Shown: positions 34,623 to 46,859 of the stretch, one piece after another
How the letters are laid out: every line of letters begins with the position of its first letter
How positions within the stretch are numbered: the stretch's first letter is position 1
Assembly (NCBI GenBank): GCA_964030785.1
Contig: OZ034979.1
Span: forward strand, 8,869,883 to 8,933,882
Origin: Siderastrea siderea
Taxonomy: Eukaryota; Cnidaria; Anthozoa; Scleractinia; Rhizangiidae
Length of the DNA: 64,000 nucleotides
Direction of reading: 5' to 3'
Program-made: the position numbers and the translations under genes
Notes under the pieces: model-generated
The model's database searches: none
What the model was told of the DNA's origin: nothing
What the model saw: only the letters and a program-made list of their open reading frames with translations

Positions 34623-36175
34623 CTTTATTTAAGGAGGATAAACACTTGACAGTAGTAAAAAAAACACTGATAACTCCATGGCCCTCACTACAACACAAAG
34701 TACATCAATTAAATAGTACCTTAAAATAAAGTATAAAATTCACTATCTATATACACTAAGAAAACAACTAATGAAATACTATGAACCAAGATAAGGAAAA
34801 ATAAATGGTAACAGAAAAAAAAAGGCAATGACTCTTTGCAGTCTGTAAGATCACCAATAAAACTAGAATTTCATCTTGCTCCTTTGGCAAGCATCTCACA
34901 AATCTGAGCCGATTCCCCACTTGCCCAAGTTAAAAAAAATTTCTCCAAAGCCATTAACAATTTGTAATGAAAAGACAAAGGAAAACACACACTGTGACAT
35001 GTTTTAATCTGAGATCTACATAGTATTCTTGGTGTTTGACATGTCATCCCTCTCTCTCTCTTTTGAATGTTTGATATGTAAATGTGGTTAACCAATTCAA
35101 ATGGGCACATGGATTTTTGATTGTCTGGCAAGTGAGCAGAAAAAATGTTACTTGCCCAACTTCAAAATCTTCTTGTCCTGGACAACCAGATGTGACTTTT
35201 GCTGATCCCTCAATAGTTTATAAAGAAGTGTTGGAATTCCCACTTACCCATATTAGAAAGGTAGAATTTACAATTATTTCAATCACTTTGAGGGCTTGAA
35301 ATTACTACTGATAGTATAAGGTTGACAATGCACCTAAGACTTTATCCTCGGTGATAAACATTTGTGCTTAGTTGCCACTTTGGCAAGTATATTTCTCTAC
35401 AAAATTAAAGAATTTAAGTTGAGAAACATTTGTTTCTGTTTTATTTTGCTGTGCTGCTCACTGTACTGTGAGAAATGTTGGAGAAATGATGTCAGTTGAG
35501 TCAACTTTCACGGTGATTTTGGTGACACTATTACCAGTGGCTTAAAATCCAACACTACTCAGCTTTTTTGGAGCTTAGTTTGGAGACTCTAGCCATTCAG
35601 GGGGTGATGGAGGACATTATCAATCTAGTTTGTCCACTTCTGTTTTGTTTTAGCGTTCTGTCACTGATCCAAACGTTAAGCCAACATGCGAACGATTCTG
35701 TGGTTTCCAGTTTCCCATAACAGTATTAAACTGGAAACCAACCAATCGCGCGTATGTGGGGTTAACATCAACAATTTGCCACAGACCGTTCAAGGGCGTT
35801 TCTTTGTAAACTTTTCAATTCTCCGTCCTCCTTAATACAGGCAAACAGATGGAACCTGCGAACACCGCTAACTGATTAAATAACTTTTAAATTTGAAATA
35901 ACTATGATGTACCTTTAGTTATGAAGCTCTCTTCTTCTTCGAAACCGTCTTGAGTAATGAATTCGATGAACAACAGTCTCCGCGATTAGCCTGTTTATTA
36001 TCGGAATGCTTACACAACTTGAATAATTCGGGCGTTATTTCATTGATATTCTCCAAAGATCTATGATGATATCATTTTACAATGAGAAGACGCGTTTTTC
36101 AGAGTGTATTTTGCCAATTTCGCCGTTCTTGTCAACAAGAAATAAGAAGAAAAGCTGAAGAACCTTTCAATCACC

Positions 36176-36250
36176 TGCGGACGCCATATTGAAACTCGGC
36201 TCGTGAAGATTCATGGTTCGGTTCGTTCCCAGTGCCTTTCGTTTCGCGAG
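36176..36250 (-). promoter_or_regulatory. Probable 5' end / first exon of MCRS1
   Basis: On the minus strand an ATGGCGTCCGCAG is followed at once by GTGATT, a plausible donor, in a locally GC-richer patch. If spliced to the acceptor at 34401, this ATG is not in frame with the MCRS1 reading frame: it contributes 13 nt, whereas the next exon needs a phase-2 partner. So I treat it as probable 5' UTR with the real start at 34394, or as a chance match. The transcription start is not determinable by eye. Confidence 0.35.
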
Positions 36251-39200
36251 GAAGGGGGCACAAGCTTAGGGATAAGTAAGTAAATAAATAAACAAACAAA
36301 CAAATAAATAAAATCAGCAAAATGAGTGGAACCGTGATGGTGAAAATAAAAGAAATGAATGAATTAAGGTGGCCGAACACAGGTTTCTTGTACCTAAGCG
36401 TTATTCATCGTCATTTTCAAACCACTAGGAACTGGACAGCAGAAATTGGCAAGATGCAAGTTCAACTAAAAAAGATTATATTTTGATATGTTTTATTGGA
36501 CTAGGTACCGTTACGATGGCAACACAGCTGGTAGTAAACCAGCATTAAATAATGGGTTTGATTTATTTTCAGAAAATCCAGTCGTTAGTTTTTTTCCGTT
36601 ATTTGTCTCTAGAAAACTCAGGAAAATACTGGCCTATTGACAATGGTCTGGTGAAATTTTGACAGAGAGATCTTCTGTTATTTTGTGTTTTACATTTTAA
36701 CGTTTTCTGAACATGTCCTCTGTCAGATATTTTCAATTTTTCCTTGCAAGCGAGTTAAGCGTGTCCTAAACTATTATTCTACCAAATTTCATGAAATTCT
36801 AACAAGGGGTTCTGTAGAAATCAGTGCATTTCCACTAAATCGTGCAGTCACAATTTTCTGGTTAATTGCACATGTGCTGCATTTGACAGGATTCTCGTCC
36901 CAGAAAGGCAGGGTATTTTCCAATAGTATTATACCTTTATTACATTGAAAAACAAACGTTTTTGACACATAACAAACTGTTTGATTGTTAAGACGGAAAA
37001 ACCCTTACAATCTTTGTTGAACAAAATGAAATGATCGCTGTGCAGGCGCCATGTTTGTTTTTCTCAAAGCCTTGTGCGCGCACTTGTTCACGTCAGCAGT
37101 ACAAATCGTAGAGTGCACGCAAACTGTGTTCAGACACCTAATAACTGAGTTGTCAATGATGTCGTCACAAATTCTGAGGGACATTACTAGCCCTCTGTCC
37201 ATGTCTCCCCCTTTTTTGGCATAGAATGTGCTTGCCATATTTAGTTGGGGTAGGCTTTCAGATTGTCTCACAGATTATGATACTGTGTTGATGGTCTAGA
37301 CCATCGGGCATGATTTCTTCACAACTGCCATAGCAGTCTCTTTCGATTCTGCATCAGTCATATTTTTCCAGTGGTGTTCATCCTCCCCCCCCCCCCTCCT
37401 GGGCTAACCCATGACAACCCATCAAATGCCCTGGGGTAGACTGATGCCAGGCCCCCAGGACAGACGATGAGAAACAAGAAAATTATTCTGAAGAATTTAC
37501 AGGCAGCGCATAGTCTCTCACCCCCCCCCCCCTCCCCCCTCCCCTTTTCTTACGGAAAAAGGTTTAACTTTATGCAACTTGAGAAATTTGTTTGTTTGTA
37601 AACAGTGACCTCTGTACGACTCTTTCTCCAGGAGAAAACCCGGTTGCTTTACCTGGAGAAATAAATCGTTCTTAAACTGTGATATCATTAAGTACGGCCC
37701 TTTGGCATTCACAACAAATGTTTCAGCCTTCAGGCAAGGGCTCCATTCGGATTCTAACGACATGAGTGCAGGCTAATTGCAATCTATTTTTATAACAATG
37801 ACGCAAGTCCATTTTAATATATTTACATCATGATAACAACAAGACCATTGTTCGAATGCCGACACTATCTTTGTTCCTCTGCTTTGGGTCATCGGGCGAG
37901 GGGGACTCAAGAATGGAGTTTATGATTGCTTTGGCAACGCATCGAGTTGGAAGCACTGTGTAACCACTACTAACAAGTCTCCGTGAGTCATTGACGATCT
38001 CGCAGGCTAAGTAGTCTCAGCTTTCCGGAAAATCAATGAACCTACATCGCTCTCTTTAACAAAATGATGTTGTTTAAAAACCATTTCAATAAAAATGAAA
38101 CTGTCATGAGCAAAATGTCCAGTATTTGAAACATTAACTTTCAATCTCGTAAAATCGACGTCATAAAAACGAGCCTGACTGTTTAGAGCCCATGCAGAGA
38201 CTACACTGTAAGTGAAACGACTTTTGCCAAACCAGGAATGCATGCGCATTGCATTTTATGAGTCGGCCGGATGTGCGCCACCTAAAAAATGCCCCAATAA
38301 TACCTGGGGGATATGCACTGCTTGTATTGACTGATGCATTAGTGGATAACTTCCCATTTGCCTGTGTTCTAGAATGGTAATGTTTAGGTGTCAAATAAAG
38401 CCTGAGACATGCACGCCCAGATTGGTTTCCTTTTGGGATTTAATTCCAACTTTTTGACAAGCATTCCCACCCTTGTCGCATGGGAGTACCCCCCAGCCTC
38501 ATAATTTTTTCATACCTCGTACTCTGAAATGCAGACACTTCCCTTTGATGTCTGTATTAGGAAAGTATTCCTGTGAAGTCCAGTCAACTACCATTGTAAC
38601 AGACACCATCAGCACCACAATTTAGTGTTCCTAATAGAGAGGTCTATAATGGAGGGAGTTATTTTCAGTAATTCAACTTCCCCAGGACTTATCCATAATA
38701 GCAAGGTGTCTACAAGGAAAGCGATTACCATAAATGGAGTTGTCATTATAAAAAATCTGGGTGACATAGGGCATTTTGATCAAAAGGAGAGAGATGAAAA
38801 CAAAGTTCACTCAAAAACCTTTTTACCTCTACTAACCTTTGAAAGGTTTATTCTTTAATTTACAGTTTAATTTTCATGGTATGAGAAGATTTTATTAGTT
38901 ACATTACCAAGCACTTACATCAACTCCCTTTTTTGCTTTGTTTTTAGAGAGCAGGCTCTTTTAAAGCACTGAACACTTAGTCTAACATATGGTAGCTTTC
39001 ACTTGACTAATACAGTTTAGCTAAATTCTCATATTTGAAAGATGTATGAAGTGTCGGCAATAACTATAAAATATAATGAAACAAAGCTTTCAGTCAGTTC
39101 TTCTGTCCCAGGTCTTCTGTAAGAGCAATAAAGTTTATCTAGCTGTTTTATTGTTACTGTAAAATATTGCTAAAATTCCAATAAATGATGTCATAATTTG

Positions 39201-39350
39201 TAACATTACAAAATTGTGAAATTTATGGTTCTCACTTAAAGTCAAGTTTGCCAATTTTTTTTAATGGAATATATCCATGCAAGACATGGCACAGTGGTAC
39301 ACTAGTTAAGGAAGGAGTAAGACTAACTTGTAGTCATATATACGGTGAGT
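36251..39350. other. Intergenic region between MCRS1 and BBE-like gene
   Basis: No supported gene. It contains C runs at about 37385-37397 and 37520-37540 and A/T-rich unique-looking sequence. Short frames here have no recognisable motifs. Confidence 0.5.
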
Positions 39351-39356
39351 TTAAAC

Positions 39357-39363
39357 ATTTATT
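39357..39363 (-). terminator. Possible poly(A) signal of the BBE-like gene
   Basis: An AATAAA on the minus strand (plus strand TTTATT within ACATTTATTTTGTCC) lies about 210 nt past the stop codon at 39573. Confidence 0.4.
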
Positions 39364-39572
39364 TTGTCCTGCACATAGATTATTTAAAACCCCCAAAAAT
39401 ATTGCTGTGACCAAGCCTGGCCATTGTTTGAGACAGCTTTCAGCCCCCCGCCACAAGGTAACTAAAGTGATACCCTTAAGAATTCATAAACTCTAATTAG
39501 CTGTTACTAAGCCATGCTTTGCAGAGCAAAGAATCACTGGTGTCCTGCAGTACCTTGACCTATCAAGTTAAA

Positions 39573-41057
39573 CTACGACAAGTTAACACAATTAGGCTCC
39601 CAAGAGGAACCAATTTCCTGCTGAAAATGCAGTGATCCTTGTCCTAGTGGATTCCACTTTTGCTTTATTTCACAGAGGCGAGGGTAGTTTACACCATAAA
39701 AATTCTTGCCCCAGTCCTTGAGATGACGGTCCATGTAGTTTACATAGCTGCCAAGAGAACATCCAGACTGCTTAACAGTTTCGTATGCTGATGTTGCAAA
39801 TTTTAGCACCTCCTCTCTTTGAGCTGGATCATAAAACCTGCCATATGTGTAAAAGCTGTACTGAGCAGAGCGAAAAGGAAAGGCAGTGGATGTGGCAGAA
39901 TGTTGTGCAATATCACCACCCATGTGAACAAACTCTAAAAGGCATTCTGGTGGGATGTCCACCTGGGCAAAATATTTGGACAAAGATGGAGGGAGGGCAT
40001 CGATCATTACTCCCTTGACATAAATGGGTTCCACCTCTTGGTGAACATAGCCGTGGCGTTTGCTGTACTCTGTTGAAAACTGCAGATATGAGGTGAAAAT
40101 CTGTGGTGGTTCTGCAGCTGTTGGATGGAGAGCCTTTAGACTTGATTGTACTTTGTCTTCATGAATATCTGAGTACACAGCATCAAGTGTTAGGGTCTTT
40201 TTACCAAAGTAACCATGGATAGCCAGGTCAAGGTTCAGCTCTTTAGGGAACGTGTCCAAATTCTTGCCAACCGAATTAAACCCTTGCTCACTTTGTTCAG
40301 CATCATCATAAATGAGTTGGGTCCAGATAAATGAGTTTGGTCGTGGACATACTTCTAACGTAACATCAACCAATACTCCGAAGTTACCACCTCCACCACC
40401 CTTCAAAGCCCAGAACAGATCCTGGTTTTCTGTGGCTGATGCTTTGACAACCTTGCTTCCATCAGCTGTAACCATAGTGAATGACATGGCCTTATCACAC
40501 GCCAATCCACCATACCCACGTGACAACATACTGTATCCACCTCCAAGAATATATCCACCGATACCAACTGCAGGGACACACCCACCAACAGCAACATAGT
40601 TAGTGTTATCCAGTGCAGAGTATACATCTCCCCAGCAAGCTCCCACTTGCGCAGTGACCCTATTCTCTTCCAGCTGAACTTGATTCATATTTTGAAGAGA
40701 GATGACAAATCCCTTCCCGTCAGTGGTGGAGTAACCAGCGAAACAGTGGCCCCCGGATTTCACAGCCACTGGCACACCAGTCTTGTTCGCTATCTGAAGA
40801 CAACGCTTGATGTCCTCAGTGTTGTTAGGAAACGCCACGAAGGCTGGATGTTCGTAGCTGTATGCGGGGTTGTAAATCTTCACAGCTTCTTTGTAAAGCT
40901 CTGGTTGTTCCGGAGTTACTGCAAGATCTTTCAGTTCATCGAGAGCATTCCGTATTGAACTGCCCGCGTGTATCGTTCTAATCGCTACTGCTCTCTCAGG
41001 AAACCTTTTCTGACTCAATCCAACGCGTAGAAAACGATAACTTCTGAGCAAATACAT
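39573..41057 (-). CDS. Berberine-bridge-enzyme-like FAD-linked oxidoreductase, single exon
   Basis: A flavoenzyme of the FAD-binding PCMH/BBE family, which oxidises alcohols, sugars or alkaloids with O2 or another acceptor; the substrate here is unknown. One uninterrupted frame from ATG at 41057 to TAG at 39573 gives 494 aa. The frame stays open a further 90 or so nt upstream without an ATG, so an upstream coding exon is possible. FAD domain, about residues 60-210: AFVAFPNNTEDIKRCL, then VAVKSGGHCFAGYS, whose His104 matches the histidine that binds flavin covalently. Next VGGCVPAVGIGGYILGGGY, whose Cys160 sits where bicovalent members carry their second flavin link. Then LFWALKGGGGGNFGV. C-terminal BBE motif: NFYGVNYPRLCEIKQKWNPL near residues 455-474. 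The first 14 residues are mildly hydrophobic, but I cannot call a signal peptide. It lacks introns, unlike its neighbours. Confidence 0.9.
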   Translation of the reverse strand: MYLLRSYRFLRVGLSQKRFPERAVAIRTIHAGSSIRNALDELKDLAVTPEQPELYKEAVKIYNPAYSYEHPAFVAFPNNTEDIKRCLQIANKTGVPVAVKSGGHCFAGYSTTDGKGFVISLQNMNQVQLEENRVTAQVGACWGDVYSALDNTNYVAVGGCVPAVGIGGYILGGGYSMLSRGYGGLACDKAMSFTMVTADGSKVVKASATENQDLFWALKGGGGGNFGVLVDVTLEVCPRPNSFIWTQLIYDDAEQSEQGFNSVGKNLDTFPKELNLDLAIHGYFGKKTLTLDAVYSDIHEDKVQSSLKALHPTAAEPPQIFTSYLQFSTEYSKRHGYVHQEVEPIYVKGVMIDALPPSLSKYFAQVDIPPECLLEFVHMGGDIAQHSATSTAFPFRSAQYSFYTYGRFYDPAQREEVLKFATSAYETVKQSGCSLGSYVNYMDRHLKDWGKNFYGVNYPRLCEIKQKWNPLGQGSLHFQQEIGSSWEPNCVNLS

Positions 41058-41956
41058 GATCGGTTTGGTGATGATCGACCAAAAGCTCCTCCACCTCTTC
41101 GCCAACTTCCGCGTTCTGCAGCGCGAAAAGTCCCTTGTGTATGATAACCCAAAGTGTACACATTAGCACCCAGGCCTCTCTCGGAAAAAGTCTTCAAGTA
41201 GAATAACCGTCACACGGACGAGATCTCGTGATTGTATTCAAATATTGTAACGTCGTAGACCATCGTCTCTTTACAGCGCAACAGAATACTTCACGCAGGC
41301 TAGGTATGTTTTGTATAGCGTTTTCCCCATTTTCTTCTTGGGGTGCTAGTCTTGGGGTGTTAGTCGTAGCGCGTAGTAGGTTTTTTTTACATTGGCTATG
41401 GTATGTCAAAATTTAGAGAATCACAGCCGAGATTCTGTCACCGCTACACAATTTGCGAAAATCGCAGGATCAGTTAGAGCTGCTTTATCGTTTGCTCACG
41501 AGATCTTGCACATAAAGAGGGAAGATAAACTTGTCGTAATTCCAACTATCTTTGTAATCTAACGTTACAAAATAAACGTTACAAAATAAACGTTATCTCT
41601 CCAACCAGCAGGAACCCACAGTCAGCCTAGTTATCTGATACATCAAAGCCCAAAAATAACACAGTAAGACAAAAATAATACCTGCGTCGTAGCCCGATGA
41701 TTCAGCGAAGTTCCCCTCTTAAGAAAACCAAAGATCTCTCGAACATCAACGAGTCTACACGACAGCTCACGGAAAATAACCATAGGAACGTGCTTAACTC
41801 CACCACAATAACTAATAGTTGCTATAGCAGCCACGAGATAAAACCTGAAGAGTAGAGTCGTTGCTTCAATTACGTGGGAAGCCTGATTGAATTTTTTTAA
41901 AATTAAGAGGAGATTTGTGAAAGAAATAGAAGAGGGCAAACACATAGAAACATCCT

Positions 41957-42509
41957 CTAAGGGGCAGATTACATGAGCCAGGCTGGCCCGGTTAGCAGGG
42001 CTGGCTCGGTGTACCGAGATGACTGCTCAGCCCGGTATTACATGAGGCGAGCCAGCCCGCCTGCGGCTAAATTTAGAAGCAACCGTGTGAAAAGATGGCT
42101 ACATCAAAGAGCATGAACCAAGTGTTTTTATTTTCGCCAATTCATTATTTTGGCGTATTATTTTCAGTTTTACGTAGCTTTATGGTCTGATAAACCTTTA
42201 TGTGTTATATAGAAAGAAAAATATCGATCTTCTGGTGAGCCATTTTGCTCTGAAGCGAAATTTAGTGACGAAAAAGTGTTGTCCCGGCTAGCCGGGCTGG
42301 CCCGGCAATCGCGGTTACATGGTAAATTTTCAGCCCGGCTAGCCGAGATCCCGGCATCGCGATGCCGGGATCCCAGCTAGCCGGGCTGAGATTTTTCCAT
42401 GTAATCGCAAAGTTGATTTTTAATATGTTTCACAGACGTGCCGAGATCCCGGCAAACCGAGCCAGCCCGTCTAACCCGGCCAGCCCGCCTCATGTAATCG
42501 GCCCCTAAG
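41957..42509. mobile_element. GC-rich foldback element with CTAAGGGGC ends
   Basis: Left CTAAGGGGCAGATTACATGA and right, on the minus strand, CTTAGGGGCCGATTACATGA. Both ends contain GGGCTGGCTCGGT. The right half holds a 59-bp near-perfect palindrome at 42331-42389 centred on GCATCGCGATGC. The GC content stands out from the AT-rich surroundings. Confidence 0.8.
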
Positions 42510-43522
42510 ATACGTTGCGTTAAATCCATATAAATATGCTCAAATACATCTCTGTCAGACTTAATACCGAAATGCTTACCCAACACTGCACGTGTATTAA
42601 AAATACGAAAATAATTAACATAAAATCAATTTTGGAATAAAAATTATGATAAACTTCTTTGGATGGTATTGCCTGTTTAATCTCTGGTACGGTGAACATG
42701 TGTCGGTATCTGTGGAGCTATCATGCCATTGGAGATCTTCGTGCATCGTGCTTCACTGTCGTTGTATATATAGTTGCTTTTGCGAATGTGGACCCCACAC
42801 GCTGCACGCACATTCCCCTGGAAGTATTCAGTGAAGTTTCGCACCGGATGGCTTCGCCCCGAGATTCAAACCCTTACCCTTTCATCAAAATGGAACCTTT
42901 TCAATCTGCGTAGTAGAAAAAAATACCCTTTTTATACACCTCAAAAAACAAGCCGAAAACAGAACTAAGCTATTAGTGAGCTTTTAGTTTTTTAAGAGCT
43001 CTCAGATTTCGTATACTGTTGCGTTGTGATCAGATCTCTGTCAAAATTGTACGACAAGAGGTGATACTGTACTTTCTTATTGCCCCTGCTTTATGTACTT
43101 ATACTTAGCTGCTATCTTTTGCAGTTTAAGGAGTATTTCGGTGACCCTTGAGTTAAAATACTAATTTAAACATGTTTAAACAAGGCAAACTTTCTTCACC
43201 CGGCTTTTGTGTACTGCAAACCCAAATAAAATACCCTTTCGTGCGAAGTCTCCCCGTATAGCTACTACAGGGAGTTTGAACCCTCGTGGCGGATTTTCCA
43301 GGTGTGATCTTAAAGGGTTAAGAGACTAAATCATAAAAACATCAGTGAAGGATTTTGAGACCTCGCACCGCAAAATTGAAAAAGAGTGTGAGAGAATTGG
43401 CAGTCACACGAGATGATGAGTTTGAACTCACGTGAATTCTCAAGAAAATTTACATAGAGGGCATGAGAGTCAGGACAAGTCGAACAATACCAACTGATCA
43501 GTAAAGAACCATCAATTCCCAG

Positions 43523-43642
43523 CACAGGTAACCCAAGTTCACACAGCGAGCATGGTGATAAATATAATGATTTGAATGGGAATTCAACAAATGATAATAA
43601 AATTTAACACCATGCTCGCTGTGAGAACTTGGGTTACCTGTG
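43523..43642. mobile_element. Palindromic MITE
   Basis: CACAGGTAACCCAAGTTC and AGCGAGCATGGTG on the left are mirrored on the right, ending GGGTTACCTGTG. The arms are about 40 nt. Confidence 0.8.
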
Positions 43643-44255
43643 TTCCCAGAACGAAAATTCGAGCAGATACAAGCTCTTTCGGAAACTGGATCAGGGTCAA
43701 GAGATTGAATAGAGTTGATTATCAGTGAACGAGATCGCAAGTTTGAAATGTTATCGATTTTAAGAATATTTGCGCACAGTCAACTCAGCGATAGCGCTCA
43801 CGTGTCTAGACTGCACACGAGCATTTCAGGTTAAAAGAGAGCCATGTTGCGACCATATATTTCAACCTTTTTGTTTCATTTATTATTTTAATGACATAAC
43901 GAATTTCCTCTCAAATGAAATGATGTCATTGCAGATTTATGAGTGTGAGTTACTTGTAACGAACGAAATTATCTGCGTCACTATCAGGTCGCATAAAATG
44001 GCTTTCCACTGAGCATAAATTCCTGATTTCTTCGTACGTATGAACGTGAATTTAAATTAGAGACGGTATGGGGGCAACTTGCGTCAGTAAAACGCTAAAC
44101 AGCGCTAAATTTTTTACCGCCTCACACGCGCTAAACATTTGCCAAATTTACGCATTACGAGATAATGAATATCCACTTTTATGTTTATCGACCAAGTTTA
44201 ATTAAGCATCGGTAGTAAAGCGCTGAACTAATTTCTTCTTACAATAATACTACTT

Positions 44256-44400
44256 ATTCAAACAAAGAGGTGGAGAGAATAAAGGAAATGATCACCAACG
44301 ACAAAATGTCTTGATTTTAAAACTAATTCTCCCAACTAGTACCGTATGAAATATACGAAGAACAGTCAGGAGAACATGCATGTTGATACTGGGGTTAAAC
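44256..44400. mobile_element. MITE family with TTAAGCCCCA ends, partial inverted intergenic copy
   Basis: Contains GATCACCAACGACAAAATGT, TCCCAACTAGTACCGTATG and GGAGAACATGCATGTTGATA, ending GGGGTTAAAC. One end is clear. Confidence 0.55.
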
Positions 44401-46859
44401 AACTAACCGATCTTGATCATTTATGAAAAGTTAACTTCAGTATGATCAACGCATACTCAATTTAAAATCATGAATAACAACCTTTGCTTGCATTTTAATT
44501 TGTACGCAGTTATTTCCAGCCAAAAAGGTGAAACAAGATGTATTTCCATAAAACTTTGCCGGAGTAAATTTTATCATCATTTAATCAGTCATTTGTAAGC
44601 CTAAAGTTTTATTTCTAATATTACTGTAAATTATGTTACACATTTTACTATTTTTATAATAAAGGTTTTCTGTTATTATTTGAAAGAGCGCTTGAAGAAA
44701 CAGTCCCTACTGCATCAGCTACTCACTTCGTTTCAAGTCGTTTTACTTCGCAACCGTCGCGAGGTTGCGAGTTTCAAGTGAATGCCGGAAGCTGGTTTGG
44801 AATTAAGAGAAAGTACCTTTTATCAAATACTAAGTATTTGGGGTTCTGGAATCAATATTAGAGAAGTCATGATTTCTTGTACACAACGATAAGTGTCGAT
44901 GAGTGGGGGTGTTTAGCTACCCACGTTTAATTGCGTGTTTCAAATGAATTAAGTAGATAAATATTACGGAAAGTAGTTTTCAGAGGCAAGAGTTCACACA
45001 CAAAGTTGATTTTTTTTAAAAACTACGGTATTTTAAAATTTACGTCCTGTAAGTTATGCGGCATAACTTTGCTATGGAGGTTAATTAAACTAATATTAGA
45101 GAAAGTATTTTTGGATGCGAGAGTTTGCACTTTCTAGAGTTGTGTTTTTGACGTAACGTGCGGTTTCAAGTAAATGGAGTTTAAAATTAATATTAAAGAA
45201 AAAATTTTTAGAGGCACCAATTAACCATGAAAATTACTTGTTTCCACCCATTTCAAAGTGGGAATCAATTAACGGTTTTACCAAAACAAAACCAGCTGTT
45301 AAACTTCACAAACCGTGTAGATTCGCCCACATGCCAAGTTCATGCCCTTAGCGTTCTAATAAATTGGTGAGATATTAGCGAATGGAAAATTTTTAAAATA
45401 AGCTTGCTGAGTTTTTTTCGCAGCAAAATCGCATTAACAACAACACATTTATCCAAACAAAACGTTAAGTCGACAGCCTTGAGGTTCAGGCGCTATCCTA
45501 GCAGATAGGTAGAGACATGGATGTTTTTTTAGCGTGAACTTTAATAAAAAGATATATTCAATGACGTCAAACGGCAAAAAATAATGGGAAAATGGGAAGT
45601 TAAATGTAGAATGCAAAAGAATATGAACATAAAATGTAAAATATAAATGCCACAAGATTAAAAGACATCGTTAAGAATTATACGTTAAAAGGCTGTTCTT
45701 GCCGTTTTCTAGTCCTAATCAGTCGCCAAATTTTTGCCCAAACACAAAATCTAACCAATTACTTGAACCAACAAGTAATCAGCACTTAAAATGTAAATAA
45801 TAGACTGTTAATTAACCTTCCGAGAAAAGTAAACAGTTGTTCATGCGAAACTCGAGCGGCCGCACTGCAATCGGCTTGAAGTGGGTAGCGAAATAAAAAT
45901 GAGGCCAGCTGGGCGAAAAGCAGAAGGGAACGTGTGATCGGAATTTTTCTTTACAACAAAATGTGTGTAATCAGTGGCTCAATATCATTGAGCATGATTG
46001 CCAAATATGTATTCTTAAAGCAAGAACTTGATGGGGAGGGGTGGGCGTGGTTAGTTGAACTGTTTAACTACAGTGAAACATAATGCTCAAAATTTCTGTC
46101 TGCAGGGAATACTCGAATTAGCTCAGTGGTTTTGGCATTTATCCACAAAGAAAAACGAGAAAGTAGCCATAATCATTTAGTGCAAATTATTATTGTCGTT
46201 TATTGTCATACAATGACGCAAGCAAGAGAGTATTGTCGTAATTGTACAAAGACAGTTTTATTTTTCTAGAATGCGAATTAAATCAAATACCTTTAAGCAC
46301 AATCACAAAGCGTTTGATTCCTTAGCAACGAATCCTTGTCGGTCAATGATACATATTTGAGTTGAAACAACAGCCCTGTTCAGTTTTCTGAAGCTTTTCC
46401 AAGGGACATCGGCCTCTGAAAAACTGCACATCAATCACAAGCAAAGTTAAGGTAGGGAACCAGAATCCTTCTTCTAATACTCTAATGCCATTGACTATCA
46501 CCAGACTTAGTATTCGCAAACATGCAAAATTAGTCGGTTAAATTTTCTCGGCTAAAACTTTCTTGATGTTAGGTGAATCACAGCGTACAATATCTGAGTA
46601 AAGCCGAAAGAGGTCCTGCTCCAAAAACAGTTTTATTGTTAAAAATAAGGCAGCCTGATAAGCCGGAAACCCCTGACTACAAAAAGTAGATCTCTTCAAT
46701 CTGTCATCATACTACAGTTATATTCTGGCACGCCAGTGTGTAATGTGTTAGCAGTTTCCTCCTCTCTGTGGATTAATTTTCGCTAGTTTTAAATTTTGCA
46801 TTCAAAAATATGCTATTGCCTTGTTAGCCAAATTTCGTCTAGAGGATACTAATTTGAGG

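Larger units (their letters stand above)
42510..46850. other. Intergenic region without a supported gene
   Basis: Apart from the palindrome at 43523-43642 and the MITE copy at 44256-44400, I see only AT-rich sequence with short unsupported frames. Confidence 0.5.

Noticed and set aside
39785..40958. Three plus-strand frames of 77-103 codons
   Set aside because: Antisense shadows of the BBE-like gene.
41057..41105. Longer N-terminus for the BBE-like enzyme (16 extra residues)
   Set aside because: The extra codons start at TTG, not ATG; the first in-frame ATG is at 41057.
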